From Paraspadella gotoi (lineage: Eukaryota > Chaetognatha), in the NCBI GenBank assembly GCA_051294375.1, contig CM119266.1, positions 11,675,609-11,739,608 on the forward strand: 64,000 nucleotides of DNA, given 5' to 3'. The position numbers and the translations under genes are program-made. Position 1 is the first letter of the stretch. Each line of letters starts with the position of its first letter. Of the stretch, positions 37,918 to 54,514 are shown piece by piece. The notes under the pieces were generated by a model. That model ran no database searches. It was not told the DNA's origin and worked only from the letters and a program-made list of their open reading frames with translations.

Positions 37918-38339
37918 AATTATTTCGGGTGCGAGGTTAAACAATGACCCATCCTTCATTGTTATATCGAAAAAGGCTTTGGCAGGCCAAATACGGTTAT
38001 GGGCGAGAATGATGAGACGTCGCGGGCGTAGGGGGGGGGAGAGTGAACAAATGGTTAAGGGAAATGTGGCCGGAGAGTAAGGATGGGGTGAGGTAGAGGG
38101 AATGGAAAGACGACGTCCGCAGGATGAGCTATCGTTGCCCGAATCGAATCGGGGATTTCGTTTGAACTCACCATTTTTCGTTTTGTTCGGTTGTGATTGA
38201 ATCGTGAATGACGATCAATGTGCTCGCTAGATTTTGAGTGGAATAAAAATGGAATTGGCGGAAATGAAATTGTTAGAATGTGAGCCGTTTGGTAAATGGG
38301 AGGGTGTTAGAGTGAAGTTGGGGAAGGGGATTCGGGCGA

Positions 38340-38397
38340 CCGGCAGCGGCGGCGGCAGCGGCGGCGGCTAGCGGCGGCGGCCAGCGGCGGCCGCGGC
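38340..38397. repeat. (CGG)n-rich tract
   Basis: Imperfect cggcagcggcggcgg repeat of almost pure GC, inside lower-GC DNA. Confidence 0.9.
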
Positions 38398-38798
38398 ATT
38401 TCGAGTGTCACTCAACTCCGCCCCAACCGAATTCGCTGGAGATGAATCGACGCGTCTGCGGGCGTCAACTCTCGACGACGACGACAAAAAAAAAAAAACA
38501 ATGAATAAAAAAACCTAAACTACTACAAAGTCTAGAAAGGTGAGCAAGTAGAAAATCTGATGACAATAAAAACAATGATGGTGGTAAAGAGAATCGGATT
38601 GCATATGAAGTATTCACGATGATAATTTTCATTTACGAACTACCCGAATGGGACAAAAATTAGTTAAGCAACTTTGAACAGTTTTACCAAATAACAACAA
38701 GGACGACGATAACGAGGATCTCGCGCGCGACAACTGGCGCCGAATTCAGGTGACCAAACGGGATTCGAGCGTGGACGGAGAGCCGCGCCTTTGATGAC

Positions 38799-38896
38799 GA
38801 GAGAAGAGAGAGAGAGAGAGAGAGGACGAGAAGAGAGATGACGAGAGAGAGAGAGAGAGAGCGGGAGAGAGGAGAAGGAGAGAGAGAGAAGAGAGT
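38799..38896. repeat. Interrupted (GA)n microsatellite
   Basis: GA-rich run broken by gacg and gcgg. Confidence 0.9.
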
Positions 38897-39405
38897 CCCG
38901 TTACTCAAGCGAGATCGAAAAATCGATCAGGATTACTTTCATCCCAAAACGTCAGGAACCAGATGTTCTGCGACGACTCCAATTTATTCGGGAAACCTTT
39001 CCTCTTTCTTATTGTTCTTCGTCCTTTCTTGATTCTCTTCGATTGGAGGGATCATTCACTGCATTAATTTAGAGAGAAGACAAGAGAGAGAGAGAGAGAG
39101 AGCAGCAGGAGATGATGAGAGACAACGAGAGGAAGAGAGAGAGAGGGCAAATTGACTTTTACAATATCGTCGTCGTCGTTGACGATAAAAGAGAACCGAC
39201 TAGATCCTTTTCTCGAGTGAGTCAGCGCCACGGGGTAAGTTTTTTCCGAAAGAGTAAGTAACGCGCCTGGAGACGTTAGGGAAGGGAGACAGTTTGAGAG
39301 AAAGAGAGAAAACGACAGAGAGCGAGAGACGAAAAAAAAACCCAATAATCGTGGGTCGTCTCTGTCCTCTTAGAAAAAGGGAGACACAGACGGGTTCATA
39401 AAACA

Positions 39406-44296
<4,891 letters not shown>

Positions 44297-44620
44297 CTGT
44301 TTTCCGCAAACTAAGCTAATTCGTTATTAATTCGTGAAAGTTATATCTGAATCATCATAACGCGGGGAAAACGGTTTTTAATTCGGTTTCCAATTGCGAT
44401 GATGAAGATAGCGATAGCAGACAACTCGAGCAGACGATTCTGAATTACGAGTATATTACAAAATCAATAATAGAAACTACGCTTTTTTTCATTCGCCGTG
44501 TTACCGGGTAGCCGTGGTAAAAAATGTTTTTTCTAATTGTCTTATTTGAAAAAAAGTTAAATTCTTTTTAAGGCGCGATTCTCCGTGGTCGGCGAGTGAG
44601 ACCAGGTCGTGAAGGGTCTT

Positions 44621-44664
44621 TGACGGGGCCGTGACGGGGCCGTGACGGGGTCGTGACGGATCCG
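44621..44664. repeat. 11-bp tandem repeat (tgacggggccg), 4 units
   Basis: Two perfect tgacggggccg units are followed by tgacggggtcg and tgacggatccg. The element is short and GC-rich in otherwise AT-rich surroundings. Confidence 0.85.
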
Positions 44665-45431
44665 TGCCGAGACCCTGACGATCGTGACAGGAGTCCGCTT
44701 TTTCGGCGTGGCAATCGGTTCGCCAGACGCGAGCGGTGAGACTTTTTTGGGTGGAAATGTGTTTAGCGAAATCCGTTCGGGATTTCTTTTTCTTCGAACC
44801 GCTAAAGTTTTGAAGTTGAAAATTGTTTATGTTTACCTTAACACTTAACTGGCAAATCTTCGTTCGTGACCTTATTATAAATTACAACATCTTATTAGAA
44901 TTTCTTAAACTTGGGATTTTAGACTAATCATTGCTAATAATCGAAAACAATGTTGGACTTTAGAGTAATTTTCTTTCAGTCCTTACTTCTCATTCACTTT
45001 CACACTACTTCCCCATCGCTTCTTCCCTCCTTTTCTCCTCATTTCTCGCCACGAGCAGCAACGACGCAAAAATTCCTGACGCGAGATGGAAAAATGGTTG
45101 ATGGAAAGTTTTTCTTACTATTTTTGCACGTAATAAATAATCCGGCTCATTTTTTTTGGACGGCGTAATTTTCTCTCTCTCTCTCTCTCTCCGTCTCTCT
45201 CTCCTTCTCATCTCATCTCCGTCTCTCCTCTCTCCTCTCTCTCTCTCTCTCTCTGTCGATTTTCCCTTTTCCCCGGCGATCGGGGTCTCATCATATTCGC
45301 GCTAAATCTTGCATGCGGTTCCGAATATGATGTCATCCTTGGGCCGCAAAGTGTTGATGATGGATGGAGTGATATAATTGGGAATGAATGAATATTGGCC
45401 TTTCTGAATCATACCCTCGGTGACGGAAGAA

Positions 45432-45433
45432 GA

Positions 45434-45482
<49 letters not shown>
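45432..45482. repeat. (GA)n microsatellite
   Basis: GA run of about 50 bp, followed by a short gatttgattt repeat. Confidence 0.95.
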
Positions 45483-45487
<5 letters not shown>

Positions 45488-45951
45488 ATTTGATTTGAAT
45501 TTTTTGATTTGCAATGCTTCAAAAATGTGACAGTTAACACATTAACGATACATATTTGTGATGCAGAGCGGTACAGTAAATTTATGATACATAATCAAAA
45601 CCAATCAATGTATATAAGTCTATAGATGATAAGAGTATGAGAGAGTGTGAAGAGACTGGATGAGAAGTAGTAGTAGAGAGATGAGAGAGAGATTGAGATG
45701 AGAGATGAGTCATTGGAGATGAGAGTAGGGTAGAGAGAGAGAGTAGAGATTTATAGTTAATCAGGGGCGAAGTAATAGGTCAAATTAGTTAAACCAACCC
45801 TGTAAACATCACTTCGATTCAAAACTGAAATTAATTAACTTCCCCAAGACGCGACATTGAAATCTTGTCAAATAGACTCGGCAGAGGAACGAGGAACTGA
45901 AAACAAAGACTCCCGACGAAGACAGAGACAGAGAGAACGAATGATTTGTGT

Positions 45952-45954
<3 letters not shown>

Positions 45955-46031
<77 letters not shown>
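45955..46031. repeat. (GA)n microsatellite
   Basis: Perfect GA run of about 76 bp. Confidence 0.97.
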
Positions 46032-46035
<4 letters not shown>

Positions 46036-46617
46036 TATTCTTTGGATTCTTTTACTGAGCCCACAGGGCATACGTTGTTCGGTCGACCGCGAGCCAGATC
46101 AATTTTCGTTTTAAACTGAGAAACGCGAAATTACAGTAAAGTTTTTTTCTTTTAGAAGAAATAATAAAAAAAGAATACTGTCTTCAAAAACTTATAAAAA
46201 TACAATTAGTTAAATAAAAAAAAACAATTAGTTCACGGGGAAACAAGAAATCGTTTTCGATTAACTCCGATATCTGCTTTTAATTAATCGACGCTTACAT
46301 TGTCAAACAAAAAGAGATTAAATATTCAAAGTCAAACATACAAACTGGTTTTAATCTTTGTCGTTTGGGTGTAGGAAGACGAGACAATCGGCAATTTGCA
46401 GAAGAAGGCGATCTGTGTTTTTTGACGCTCGTAATCGAGTTAAAGTGAAAAAAAGTAAAAGAAACTTTTAAGCAGAGAAAAAAAAATGAAAAAAAATAGA
46501 AACAAATAATGCTTGAGTTTTAATAGAAACAATGACTTTTGATTTTTAATTATAGAAAAATACAAAATGTAAAGTTAAAATAAAAAGAAAAGAAAAGAAA
46601 AAGAAAAAAAGGATAAA

Positions 46618-46642
46618 NNNNNNNNNNNNNNNNNNNNNNNNN
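46618..46642. other. Assembly gap, 25 N
   Basis: Run of exactly 25 N at the left edge of the 57-bp minisatellite. Confidence 0.99.
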
Positions 46643-47870
46643 ATGTAAGCCTTCTATCAAAATAAAAAGAAAAAGAAAAGAAAAAAAAAAAGGATAAAAA
46701 TGTAAGCCTTGCTTCAAATAAAAAAGAAAGAAACGAAAAAGAAAAAAAAGGAATCAAAGATTAAAGCCTTCTTCAAATCAAAAAGAAAAGAAAAAGAAAA
46801 AAGAAAAGAAAGGATAAATGTAAGCCTTCTTCAAATAAAAATGAAAAAGAAAAAGAAAAAGAAAAAAAAGGATAAAAATGTAAAAGCCTTCTTCAATATA
46901 AGAAAGAAGAAAAAGAAAAAGAAAAAAGATAAAATGTAAGCTTCTTCAAATAAGAAAGAAAAGAAAAGAAAAAGAAAAAAAAAGGATAAAAGTGTAAGCC
47001 TTCATTGCCAAATAAAAAGAAAAAGTAAAAAGAAAAAGAAAAAAAGGATAAAATGTAAGCCTTCTTCAAATAAAAGAAAAGAAAAGAAAAAGAAAAAAGG
47101 ATAAAATGTACGCTTCTTCAAAATAAAAAGAAAAGAAAAGAAAAAGAAAAAAAAAGATAAAATGTAAGCCTTCTTCAAATAAAAAGAAAAGAAAAAGAAA
47201 AAAGAAAAAAAAGGATAAAATGTAAGCCTTCTTCAAATAAAAAGAAAAGAAAAGAAAAGAAAAAAAAGGTATAAAATGTAAGCCTTTTTCCAAATAAAAA
47301 GAAAAGAAAGAAGAAAGAAAAAAAAAGGATAAAATTAAGCCTTCTTCAAAATAAAAGAAAAGAAAAAGAAAAAGAAAAAAAAGGATAAAATATTAAGCCT
47401 TCTTCCAAATTAAAGAAGAAAAGAAAAGAAAAGAAAAGAAAATGGGATAAGAATGTAAGCCCTTCTTTCAAATATAAAAAGAAAAGAAAGAAAAGAAAAA
47501 AGGATAAAATGTAAGCCTCTCTCAAATATAAAAGTAAAAAGAAAGAAAAAGAAAATAAAAGGATAAAATGTAAGCCTTACTTCAAATAAAAAGAAAAGTA
47601 AAAAGAAAAAGAAAAAAGAGGATAAAATCGGTAAGCCTTCTCAAATAAAAAAGAAAAGAAAAGAAAAAAGAAAAAGGTAAAAATGTAGCCTTCCTTCAAA
47701 TAAAAAAGAAAAAGAAAGAAAAAGCAAAGATAAAAAGTGAACTTCCAAAAAAAAAAAGGATAAATGTAAGCCTTCTCAATAAAAAAGAAAAGAAAAGAAT
47801 AAAACCTTCTTCAAATGAAAAAAAAAAAAGAAAAGGATAAAATGTAAGCCTTCTTCAAATAAAAGAAAAG
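46642..47870. repeat. Degenerate ~57-bp minisatellite, about 23 copies
   Basis: About 23 head-to-tail units, each with a conserved core gtaagccttcttcaaat, then an A-rich linker of aaaaag/aaaag blocks, then aaaaaaggataaaat. Spacing between cores is about 52-65 bp. Variation is mostly single-base insertion or deletion in the A-runs, although cores also lose or gain bases. A 25-N gap (46618-46642) interrupts its left edge. The minus strand reads as Phe/Leu-rich open frames with a recurring LFEEGLHFI motif. These are by-products of the repeat and not a gene. Confidence 0.95.
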
Positions 47871-48052
47871 AAAAGGTTGTCCCGAAAACGCGATCGGCGA
47901 CGATTACGACTTCGACTTTTCCTCCCGACGATCGAGTTGAGAAAGACCGAAAGCGGCGGGGGACCCCGTCTCGCGCCGCAGTAATGATCAATGATGATTA
48001 AGCGCCTGAATAGGCCCCTCGCCGGGCGCCCAGGCGGGGTCCGCGGCCACGG

Positions 48053-48241
48053 NNNNNNNNNNNNNNNNNNNNNNNNNNNNNNNNNNNNNNNNNNNNNNNN
48101 NNNNNNNNNNNNNNNNNNNNNNNNNNNNNNNNNNNNNNNNNNNNNNNNNNNNNNNNNNNNNNNNNNNNNNNNNNNNNNNNNNNNNNNNNNNNNNNNNNNN
48201 NNNNNNNNNNNNNNNNNNNNNNNNNNNNNNNNNNNNNNNNN
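48053..48241. other. Assembly gap, 189 N
   Basis: Run of N with GC-rich left flank (gccgggcgcccaggcggggtcc). Confidence 0.99.
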
Positions 48242-48389
48242 CGGGAGTTTTAAAGGAAAAAAGTTTGACAAACTTTGGCATAAAAAGATGAATAAATATG
48301 AAATTAAGAGCAATTCGTTCTTTGAGGAAATTTTTCAAGAGATTTTCTAAAGAAGAAAAGTTTTTTCTCTTCTCATTTTCTCCTTTTTC

Positions 48390-48422
<33 letters not shown>

Positions 48423-48546
48423 AATCTTTTAAACCTCATTACTTTTCTCTTTCCTTTCAGATCATCTTTAAATAGAGACAGTTGAACGGGAAAACTAGAC
48501 GGAAATTAATTGAAGAAAAATGAGCAGGGGGAAACGACAAGATTCC

Positions 48547-48656
<110 letters not shown>

Positions 48657-49114
48657 ATTCCACTCCACGCCAGTCCTTCGTTAATAATGATAGAAATGAA
48701 AGTGATGGAGCGAGAGCAAGAGAGCGAAAGAGAAAGGGAGAGCGAGAGAAAGTGCGAAAGAGAGAGAGAGAGAGAGAGAAAAAAAAAAGAAAATGAAGAC
48801 GAATGAATCGGAAACGTTTGAGTGGATGATACCCCATTGCGATTGCGCGAGGGAGGGGGGGCGAAGAGGGAGGGAAAGGGAGAGACCTCTGGAGGTAAAA
48901 AATAAAAATTAAAGGAAGAGGTAGATGAGGGGAGGAAAATAGAGAGATAGAGACGGAGTGGTTTGTTTTCCATGCACCTCCTCTCTTTTTCCCCCCACCT
49001 TTGGCTCGTTTATTCTCATTCCTCTTCTCCGGAGTGATCATCTGTCAGCCTTTAATCCACCGCCCCTGATTGAGGACGCGTATGATGAGACGTGGAAGAG
49101 GGAACCAATGGGAA

Positions 49115-49222
<108 letters not shown>

Positions 49223-49426
49223 GAAAAAAAAGCCGTCGTGTAAATTTGACGGCTTCCGCCCATGAATTTTAATCTTCGATCGAAGCTTCGGTTTTCATTC
49301 GATGTTTGGATTCAGAAATAAGAGACAATAAAAATACGCACGTAGGATAAAATAGAAATTAAAAACTAACAAAAAAAACGAAGAAACAAAAAACATTATA
49401 TTTAAAAGAAACGTTTCTGCCCTATC

Positions 49427-49430
49427 GTCT

Positions 49431-49461
<31 letters not shown>
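49427..49461. repeat. (TCG)n trinucleotide tract
   Basis: Perfect tcgtcgtcg run, 15 bp upstream of the ATG of the weak Ala-rich exon candidate. Confidence 0.92.
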
Positions 49462-49462
<1 letters not shown>

Positions 49463-49475
49463 CACATTCCTTTCC

Positions 49476-49694
49476 ATGTTTCAACTTCAACGGGGGAAAT
49501 TTACTCCCCTGTGGAAGCGAGTTTGTCACGACGAAGGCTCACCGCCCTCAGCGTTCTCCCGAGCCTCAGCCGCCGCCGCAGCCGCCGCCGCTGCTGAGAC
49601 GGCAAACGCGGTCGCTGCCCCTAATGCGGCAGCGGCGAAAGCAGCAGCAAAACCGGGAAATCATCTCATAAAATCAGAAGCTATTAACTTCTTC
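49476..49694 (+). CDS. Possible first coding exon, Ala-rich (weak)
   Basis: An ATG at 49476 opens a frame that begins MFQLQRGKFTPLWKRVCHDE, passes through an Ala-rich segment (about residues 31-68, with two Ala runs), and ends LIKSEAINFFT before a donor-like CAG|GTAATT near 49698. The non-repetitive ends and the donor are the only reasons to call it. The Ala-rich part is mostly a GCC-type repeat, and a (TCG)n tract lies just upstream at 49427-49461. No domain or family is recognised. It could equally be a chance open frame through a GC-rich patch. Confidence 0.2.
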
Positions 49695-49698
49695 ACAG

Positions 49699-51025
49699 GT
49701 AATTAAGAAGAAGCTGTAATGATGTTGGAAGCTGCGCGGCAGGGGGGGAAGAAAGAAACTCCGGGCGACGATGTCGATGACGTAACGACGACGACGACGA
49801 AGATGTAAACAAAAAACTAAAACGAAAACTAAAATAAGGGGGAAAAAAACCAAAGTCAATGCAGCCAAGTGACACGATACTTAGACGTCGGCGAAAAAAA
49901 GCGTATCTCACTTGCACGCCACTTTTATTGTTTCACATATTCTCTGCTAAGAGAGATAGTGAGGGCGACAGAGAGAGAGAGAGAGTGAGAGAGAGAGAGA
50001 GAAATGGGGAGCTCTTCTGTGGTGTTTTCTGTTGACTCATTATTTTCTAATCAATTTAGTTGATTACTATCGCGGCTGGGAAATAGAAGGAAAACGAGGC
50101 GACGACGACGACGAGAGCGACGACGAGAAGAACGACGACGACGCGTCGCTACTATTTACCCTTCGGGCCAGGAAACCAAGTGATCATGTACCCATGTGCA
50201 CTCCATGAATTGTTAAACATCCACTAAATCACAAACAAAGGGAAATTAAAGAGGGAAGGCGTGCGACGGGGAAGGAAAGAGAATGAAGGGAGGAAAGGAA
50301 GAGGAAGAGAGGGAGGAAAGGGGGAAGAAGAAGAGATAAACATAAAGAGGAGAGCACACGGAAGGGATTGAGGAAAGTAAGTAGACAAATAGATCACACA
50401 AATAAAAGCAAAGCAAAGTAAAGGTAATTTTGATCGTTGCCTCAAAAAATAAATAAAGAAATAGTTAAACCAATAAAAATATAGTTTGGATTCCAAATCT
50501 CTTGTGATGAGTCAGACGAAAGATTTGCAACCCGTTTCTTTTTGACTTTGTCGGCGTTTGAGACACAATGTAATTATTGTATTGCGAACGCGCGACGGTT
50601 AAATTTCCACCGCGTAACGTCTTTTTGAAACTGAAAGCGATAATAAATGTACGGATTTTTGAATTATGGTCGTGAGTCAAAAAACCTTACGACTTACGAA
50701 ACTACGTCGTTACTTTATAAATTATAGAGACACGGAAATTTCCGGTCTGGTTATGCTAATAATTTGCAAAAGTAAAAATGAAACGATTACTTAAAAAAGC
50801 GATTTAGGAAAATGTCTTCAGAAAAAAAAGTTTCTCTTTTAACACATGTTGACTTTTTTTATGTGAGCTTAATAAATTTCAAGCTTTCATAAATAAGTTA
50901 TAATAAACTCACTTAAATCTCCGCAAAAAATGTCAAAAATGTTTCTCTCACATTTCATTCATAAGTTAATTTAACTATTTCAGGATTAAAATAATTCTTA
51001 AAAAGAAAACAAAATAGCAACTTAC
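49699..51025. other. Probable intron/intergenic sequence downstream of the His-rich exon
   Basis: AT-rich, with ACG tracts near 49787-49802 and 50098-50142, a short GA run near 49970-50002 and purine-rich stretches at 50239-50370. Relative to the minus-strand exon at 51026-51578 this is where its first intron would lie. No second exon was recognised. Confidence 0.5.
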
Positions 51026-51578
51026 CGTTGTTTTTCCTCGGCGACGAATCGACGCTCGAATTGGGAGAACAGACGAACTCGTTCTCCGAATCCGGGTCGT
51101 CGGACACGGGATCAACGAAGGGCGAAGGGGGCGCCCGCGGAGGCGCGCCGGGCGAAGGCGGCGCTCCCGTGTGGACGGAAAGCGGCGCCACCAAGTGTGG
51201 CGGTGCTCGTCCCGGCGACGAAGTTGAAGACGGCGGCGACGGCGACCTTCCCAACGCAGAAGGAAGGAGATGGTTGACGCCGGGATGATGGACGGGGTGA
51301 GTGTGGGCCGGAAACGGCGCCAGGAGAGGCGAGGCGGCGCCGTGAGGAGCGCCGGCGCCGCCGCCAAGGGCAGGGTGGTGAGGATGATGAGGGTGGTGAG
51401 GGTGGTGATGGGCGAGCGGGTGGTGGGGCAAAGGATAGTGGGGGGATGGGTGGTGGTAGTTTCGAGGGAGTTCGTCGGCCAGCGACATCACGGGAGATTT
51501 TTTGGGCAGAACGTGATGATGATGATGATGATGATGGTGATGATCTTGGTCGAACATCTCGCCGTGACGGGGTTTCAT
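51026..51578 (-). CDS. Putative 5' coding exon, His/Pro/Ser-rich protein (N-terminal part)
   Basis: This is the only open frame here that reads like a real protein-coding exon. It starts at an ATG at 51578, with an in-frame TGA 36 nt upstream, and runs 184 full codons to a consensus donor (exon ...AACG, intron GTAAGT, junction 51026/51025), leaving a phase-1 overhang. Visible parts: ten consecutive His at residues 13-22; a basic/hydrophobic stretch VLPKKSPVMSLADELPR (23-39); a His-His-Pro repeat zone around 52-69; a Gly/Ala/Ser/Pro-rich middle with SPSPPSSTSSPG; and an acidic then Ser-rich end (SDDPDSENEFVCSPNSSVDS) just before the donor. Such His/Pro low-complexity N-termini are common in developmental transcription factors, often upstream of a DNA-binding domain encoded by later exons. 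That family assignment is inference only, because no domain is present in this exon. Later exons would lie at lower coordinates, and none was recognised down to about 49 kb. The overlapping plus-strand frame is a shadow of this GC-rich DNA. Confidence 0.55.
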
Positions 51579-52202
51579 TTGAAGAGGGACTCGAGGGGAA
51601 GGACCGGAGGGTCAACTTGTGATTCGTTTGATGTCCAAAGTTCCTTCGATCGAATTCGTCCAAGTCTTTGGGGTTTTTTTTTTAACAAACCCGTGGATTA
51701 TGATTTTTTTTTATTCCGAAGGGATAAGATCGCTTTGTTCCTTTTGTTTGTTGGATTTTGTTTTTAATTAAACAATTTTCGGGAATTGCTTTTTTTGAAT
51801 TTAAGAGTTTTAAAAATTAATCAATGTGATTTTTATTTAAATATCACTTAAATTCACGTTCAATAAAAATTTTAAAAATTAAATTTCGAGTCAAGAAAAA
51901 CAAATCAAGTGGTTTTTTTTTTTTCCTTTATGCGAATCGAGGTGGGAGATTATCTCCGGAGAAAGAGACGAAGAGAATTAACGTATGCAAATGAGATTTA
52001 AAGCTTCCGACAAAAGCGAAGTGGTTTTTTTTTTTTTTTCTTCCGTCGAACGCGAATCGAGAGTGCGAGCTTCACTTCGAGTCTTTTTCCTCTTTATTGT
52101 TACGAGACAGACAGAGACAGAGAGAGATAGAGAGAGAGAGAGAGACGCTCCATGAAACCAAGAAAACATGACGAGAACCGACGGCGACGGGGGACACCGA
52201 TC

Positions 52203-52285
52203 ATCGTCGTCGTTATCGTCGTCGGAATCGTCGCCGTCTCGAATCGTCGTCGCTGTCGTCGTCGCCGTCGTCGCCGTCGTCGCGT
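52203..52285. repeat. Imperfect (TCG)n tract
   Basis: tcgtcgtcg/tcgccg repeats over about 80 bp. All frames stay open through it and give Val-, Arg- or Ser-rich peptides of no significance. Confidence 0.88.
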
Positions 52286-52546
52286 GCAGCGTCGCGAGCC
52301 GACGACGAACGAGACCGAAATAAGAGTTTTTTTTCTCTCGGAGGGGGAGCGGGAGGAAGAGGAGCGACAGCAAGGCCAATGGGAGGAGGAAGAGGAAGAA
52401 GACGAGGTGGCGTGAACGCAGTGGGAAAGGGAAGAGCAGACGGGGGAGAAAAAGAAATTCGGAGGGGAACGGTTAAACGATGGAAGTCTATTACGATTAA
52501 CAAAATATCTGGCGGCGGCGCTTTGGAGGTCGGAACTCTCTCTCTC

Positions 52547-52556
52547 NNNNNNNNNN
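52547..52556. other. Assembly gap, 10 N
   Basis: Ten N inside a CT run. Confidence 0.99.
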
Positions 52557-52561
52557 TCTCT

Positions 52562-52597
<36 letters not shown>

Positions 52598-53068
52598 ATC
52601 TCTCTCTCACTTGTTTTATTCGCTGTGGGAAATGGTAGGTGAGTTTTAGGAAGTTGTGAGGAATTATCTGTTTCAAAGGATTTAGGGCTATTCAAATTAA
52701 GGTAAATAATTTTAAATATAAGATAATAAATAAATGAATAGTTATAAAGAAAGCCATCGAGCTGAACAAACAAAAATACAAACGCACAAAGAGCGATAGG
52801 ATAAAAAAAGAGAAAATAGAGAGATGATCCCAGGAAATGTTGGTCGTTCTCTTTGCGCATCTGTCGCCCTAGCGATCCACTATAAGATGGAAAAAAACGG
52901 ATGCCATATATCAACGATGATGACGGCAGAAACACTTTAAAAAGCTCCAGTCGCCTCTAATGGTAATGAGCTCATTAGGCACTTAAAACGGAAAGAATTA
53001 AATCGATTCTAAGGGGGAAAAGATTCTTTTCGTCTGCAGCTGCGGCGCGAGTCGGGTAGAGAGAGAGA

Positions 53069-53388
53069 NNNNNNNNNNNNNNNNNNNNNNNNNNNNNNNN
53101 NNNNNNNNNNNNNNNNNNNNNNNNNNNNNNNNNNNNNNNNNNNNNNNNNNNNNNNNNNNNNNNNNNNNNNNNNNNNNNNNNNNNNNNNNNNNNNNNNNNN
53201 NNNNNNNNNNNNNNNNNNNNNNNNNNNNNNNNNNNNNNNNNNNNNNNNNNNNNNNNNNNNNNNNNNNNNNNNNNNNNNNNNNNNNNNNNNNNNNNNNNNN
53301 NNNNNNNNNNNNNNNNNNNNNNNNNNNNNNNNNNNNNNNNNNNNNNNNNNNNNNNNNNNNNNNNNNNNNNNNNNNNNNNNNNNNNNNN
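53069..53388. other. Assembly gap, 320 N
   Basis: Run of N starting in a GA run. Confidence 0.99.
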
Positions 53389-53735
53389 TTTCCTATTTCT
53401 TTTTTTTTCATTTTTAGACCGTTTTGCCCGGAGGAAATTCTAGATCTGGGGTAAATAACCCTTCTGTAAAGATTGTAAAGTAGAATTAATGGCATCAATC
53501 AATTTTAAAATCTTTACCGCGGATTAGAATATTGGTGCGCAATCTATGATTTTATTAAAAAGCGAAGCTCTTTTTTGAACAAAAAAAAAAACAAAATTAT
53601 AAACTTATCAACACCAATTATGCGGTTATATTTAGTAAATAGTATAGTTAAAATTTGATAAAATAAACAAAACATCATCGTGCTTCTCCTTCTTTCTTTT
53701 TTCAGCTTGACGACACTAATTGTTGACTGTATCTC

Positions 53736-54014
53736 TTGACAAATGGAAACCATAATCGCCGAAACACGAAAATTTTATCATTACTCAAGATCGTACTCGT
53801 ATCATTTCTCACAGTCACTGATAAAATAGTCGAAATATCGTTTTTCACAATTATTGTTCCACCGGTTGTACTAGGCGTCATTATTCACTATCCTTGTTCA
53901 AGCAGACAGCCTCGCCACGAAAACCGGACGAAAATGTCATTGGAACTCGCGAAGCGTGTAATCTCAAAATGTTACGCTTGGCTGAATTTCGAGTGTTTCA
54001 GCGACAACGTATAA
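53736..54014 (+). CDS. Unrecognised open frame, 92 aa, hydrophobic middle (weak)
   Basis: This is one of the few open frames that is neither a simple repeat nor an N run. It has an N-terminal polar part, a hydrophobic middle (about residues 14-50, with LLKIVLVSFL and FFTIIVPPVVLGVII) that could form one or two membrane segments, and a polar, Cys-containing C-terminus. No family is recognised, no splice or promoter signal supports it, and the surrounding AT-rich DNA yields frames of this length by chance. Confidence 0.1.
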   Translation: MTNGNHNRRNTKILSLLKIVLVSFLTVTDKIVEISFFTIIVPPVVLGVIIHYPCSSRQPRHENRTKMSLELAKRVISKCYAWLNFECFSDNV

Positions 54015-54439
54015 ATGATGGAGGATAAAACACCCTTGCCTTGGGATTTGAAGTTGGAAAGAGGATTGATTATAGATTTCGCTCAAACGTAATACAATTT
54101 AATTCTGGAATATATACTATATCATCGACATAACATGGTCACTTTTGGTCAGTAAAAAACACTTGAGAAAGCGATAACTTTGAAAAAAAATGTAATTGTT
54201 TGACTCGATTTCAACATCGTGTAAATCGTTTCAGTTTCACTGTCCTCGTAAAACATAAAACCCTTTTCTACTTCGCATTGTCAAAGCACTAAAACTGTTT
54301 CCGACGCAAAAATTATTCATTATTATTTATTATTATTCACGTCGGTCATCGCGTTATCGTAATGAAAAATCACCGTCGTCGGTAATTAAGCCAACGAAGC
54401 GAATTTCGAATATTGGCTCCACTTTCGCGCCAATTCGTG

Positions 54440-54440
54440 C

Positions 54441-54511
<71 letters not shown>
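54440..54511. repeat. (CT)n microsatellite
   Basis: CT run with one early ttt interruption. Confidence 0.96.

Positions 54512-54514
<3 letters not shown>

Larger units (their letters stand above)
51579..53068. other. Upstream flank of the His-rich exon and intergenic sequence
   Basis: AT-rich with T-runs and a short GA run (52111-52144), the imperfect TCG tract, an Arg/Glu-coding purine tract and a CT run with a 10-N gap. It may include the 5' UTR and promoter of the minus-strand exon, but no TATA box or initiator can be assigned with confidence. Confidence 0.45.

Noticed and set aside
37564-37959. Minus-strand frame with a plausible-looking acidic/Val-rich segment near 37600-37760
   Set aside because: At least three frames over the same GC-rich stretch are open, including the opposite strand. 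No splice signals frame it and no family is recognised.
46642-47870. CRISPR-like or tRNA-array reading of the regularly spaced cores
   Set aside because: The spacers are low-complexity A-rich linkers and not unique sequences. The cores have no palindromic arm and no tRNA fold.
50955-51025. Continuation of the His-rich frame past 51026 (to 207 residues)
   Set aside because: The last 23 residues lie after a GTAAGT donor, in AT-rich, Phe/Leu-rich sequence typical of an intron.
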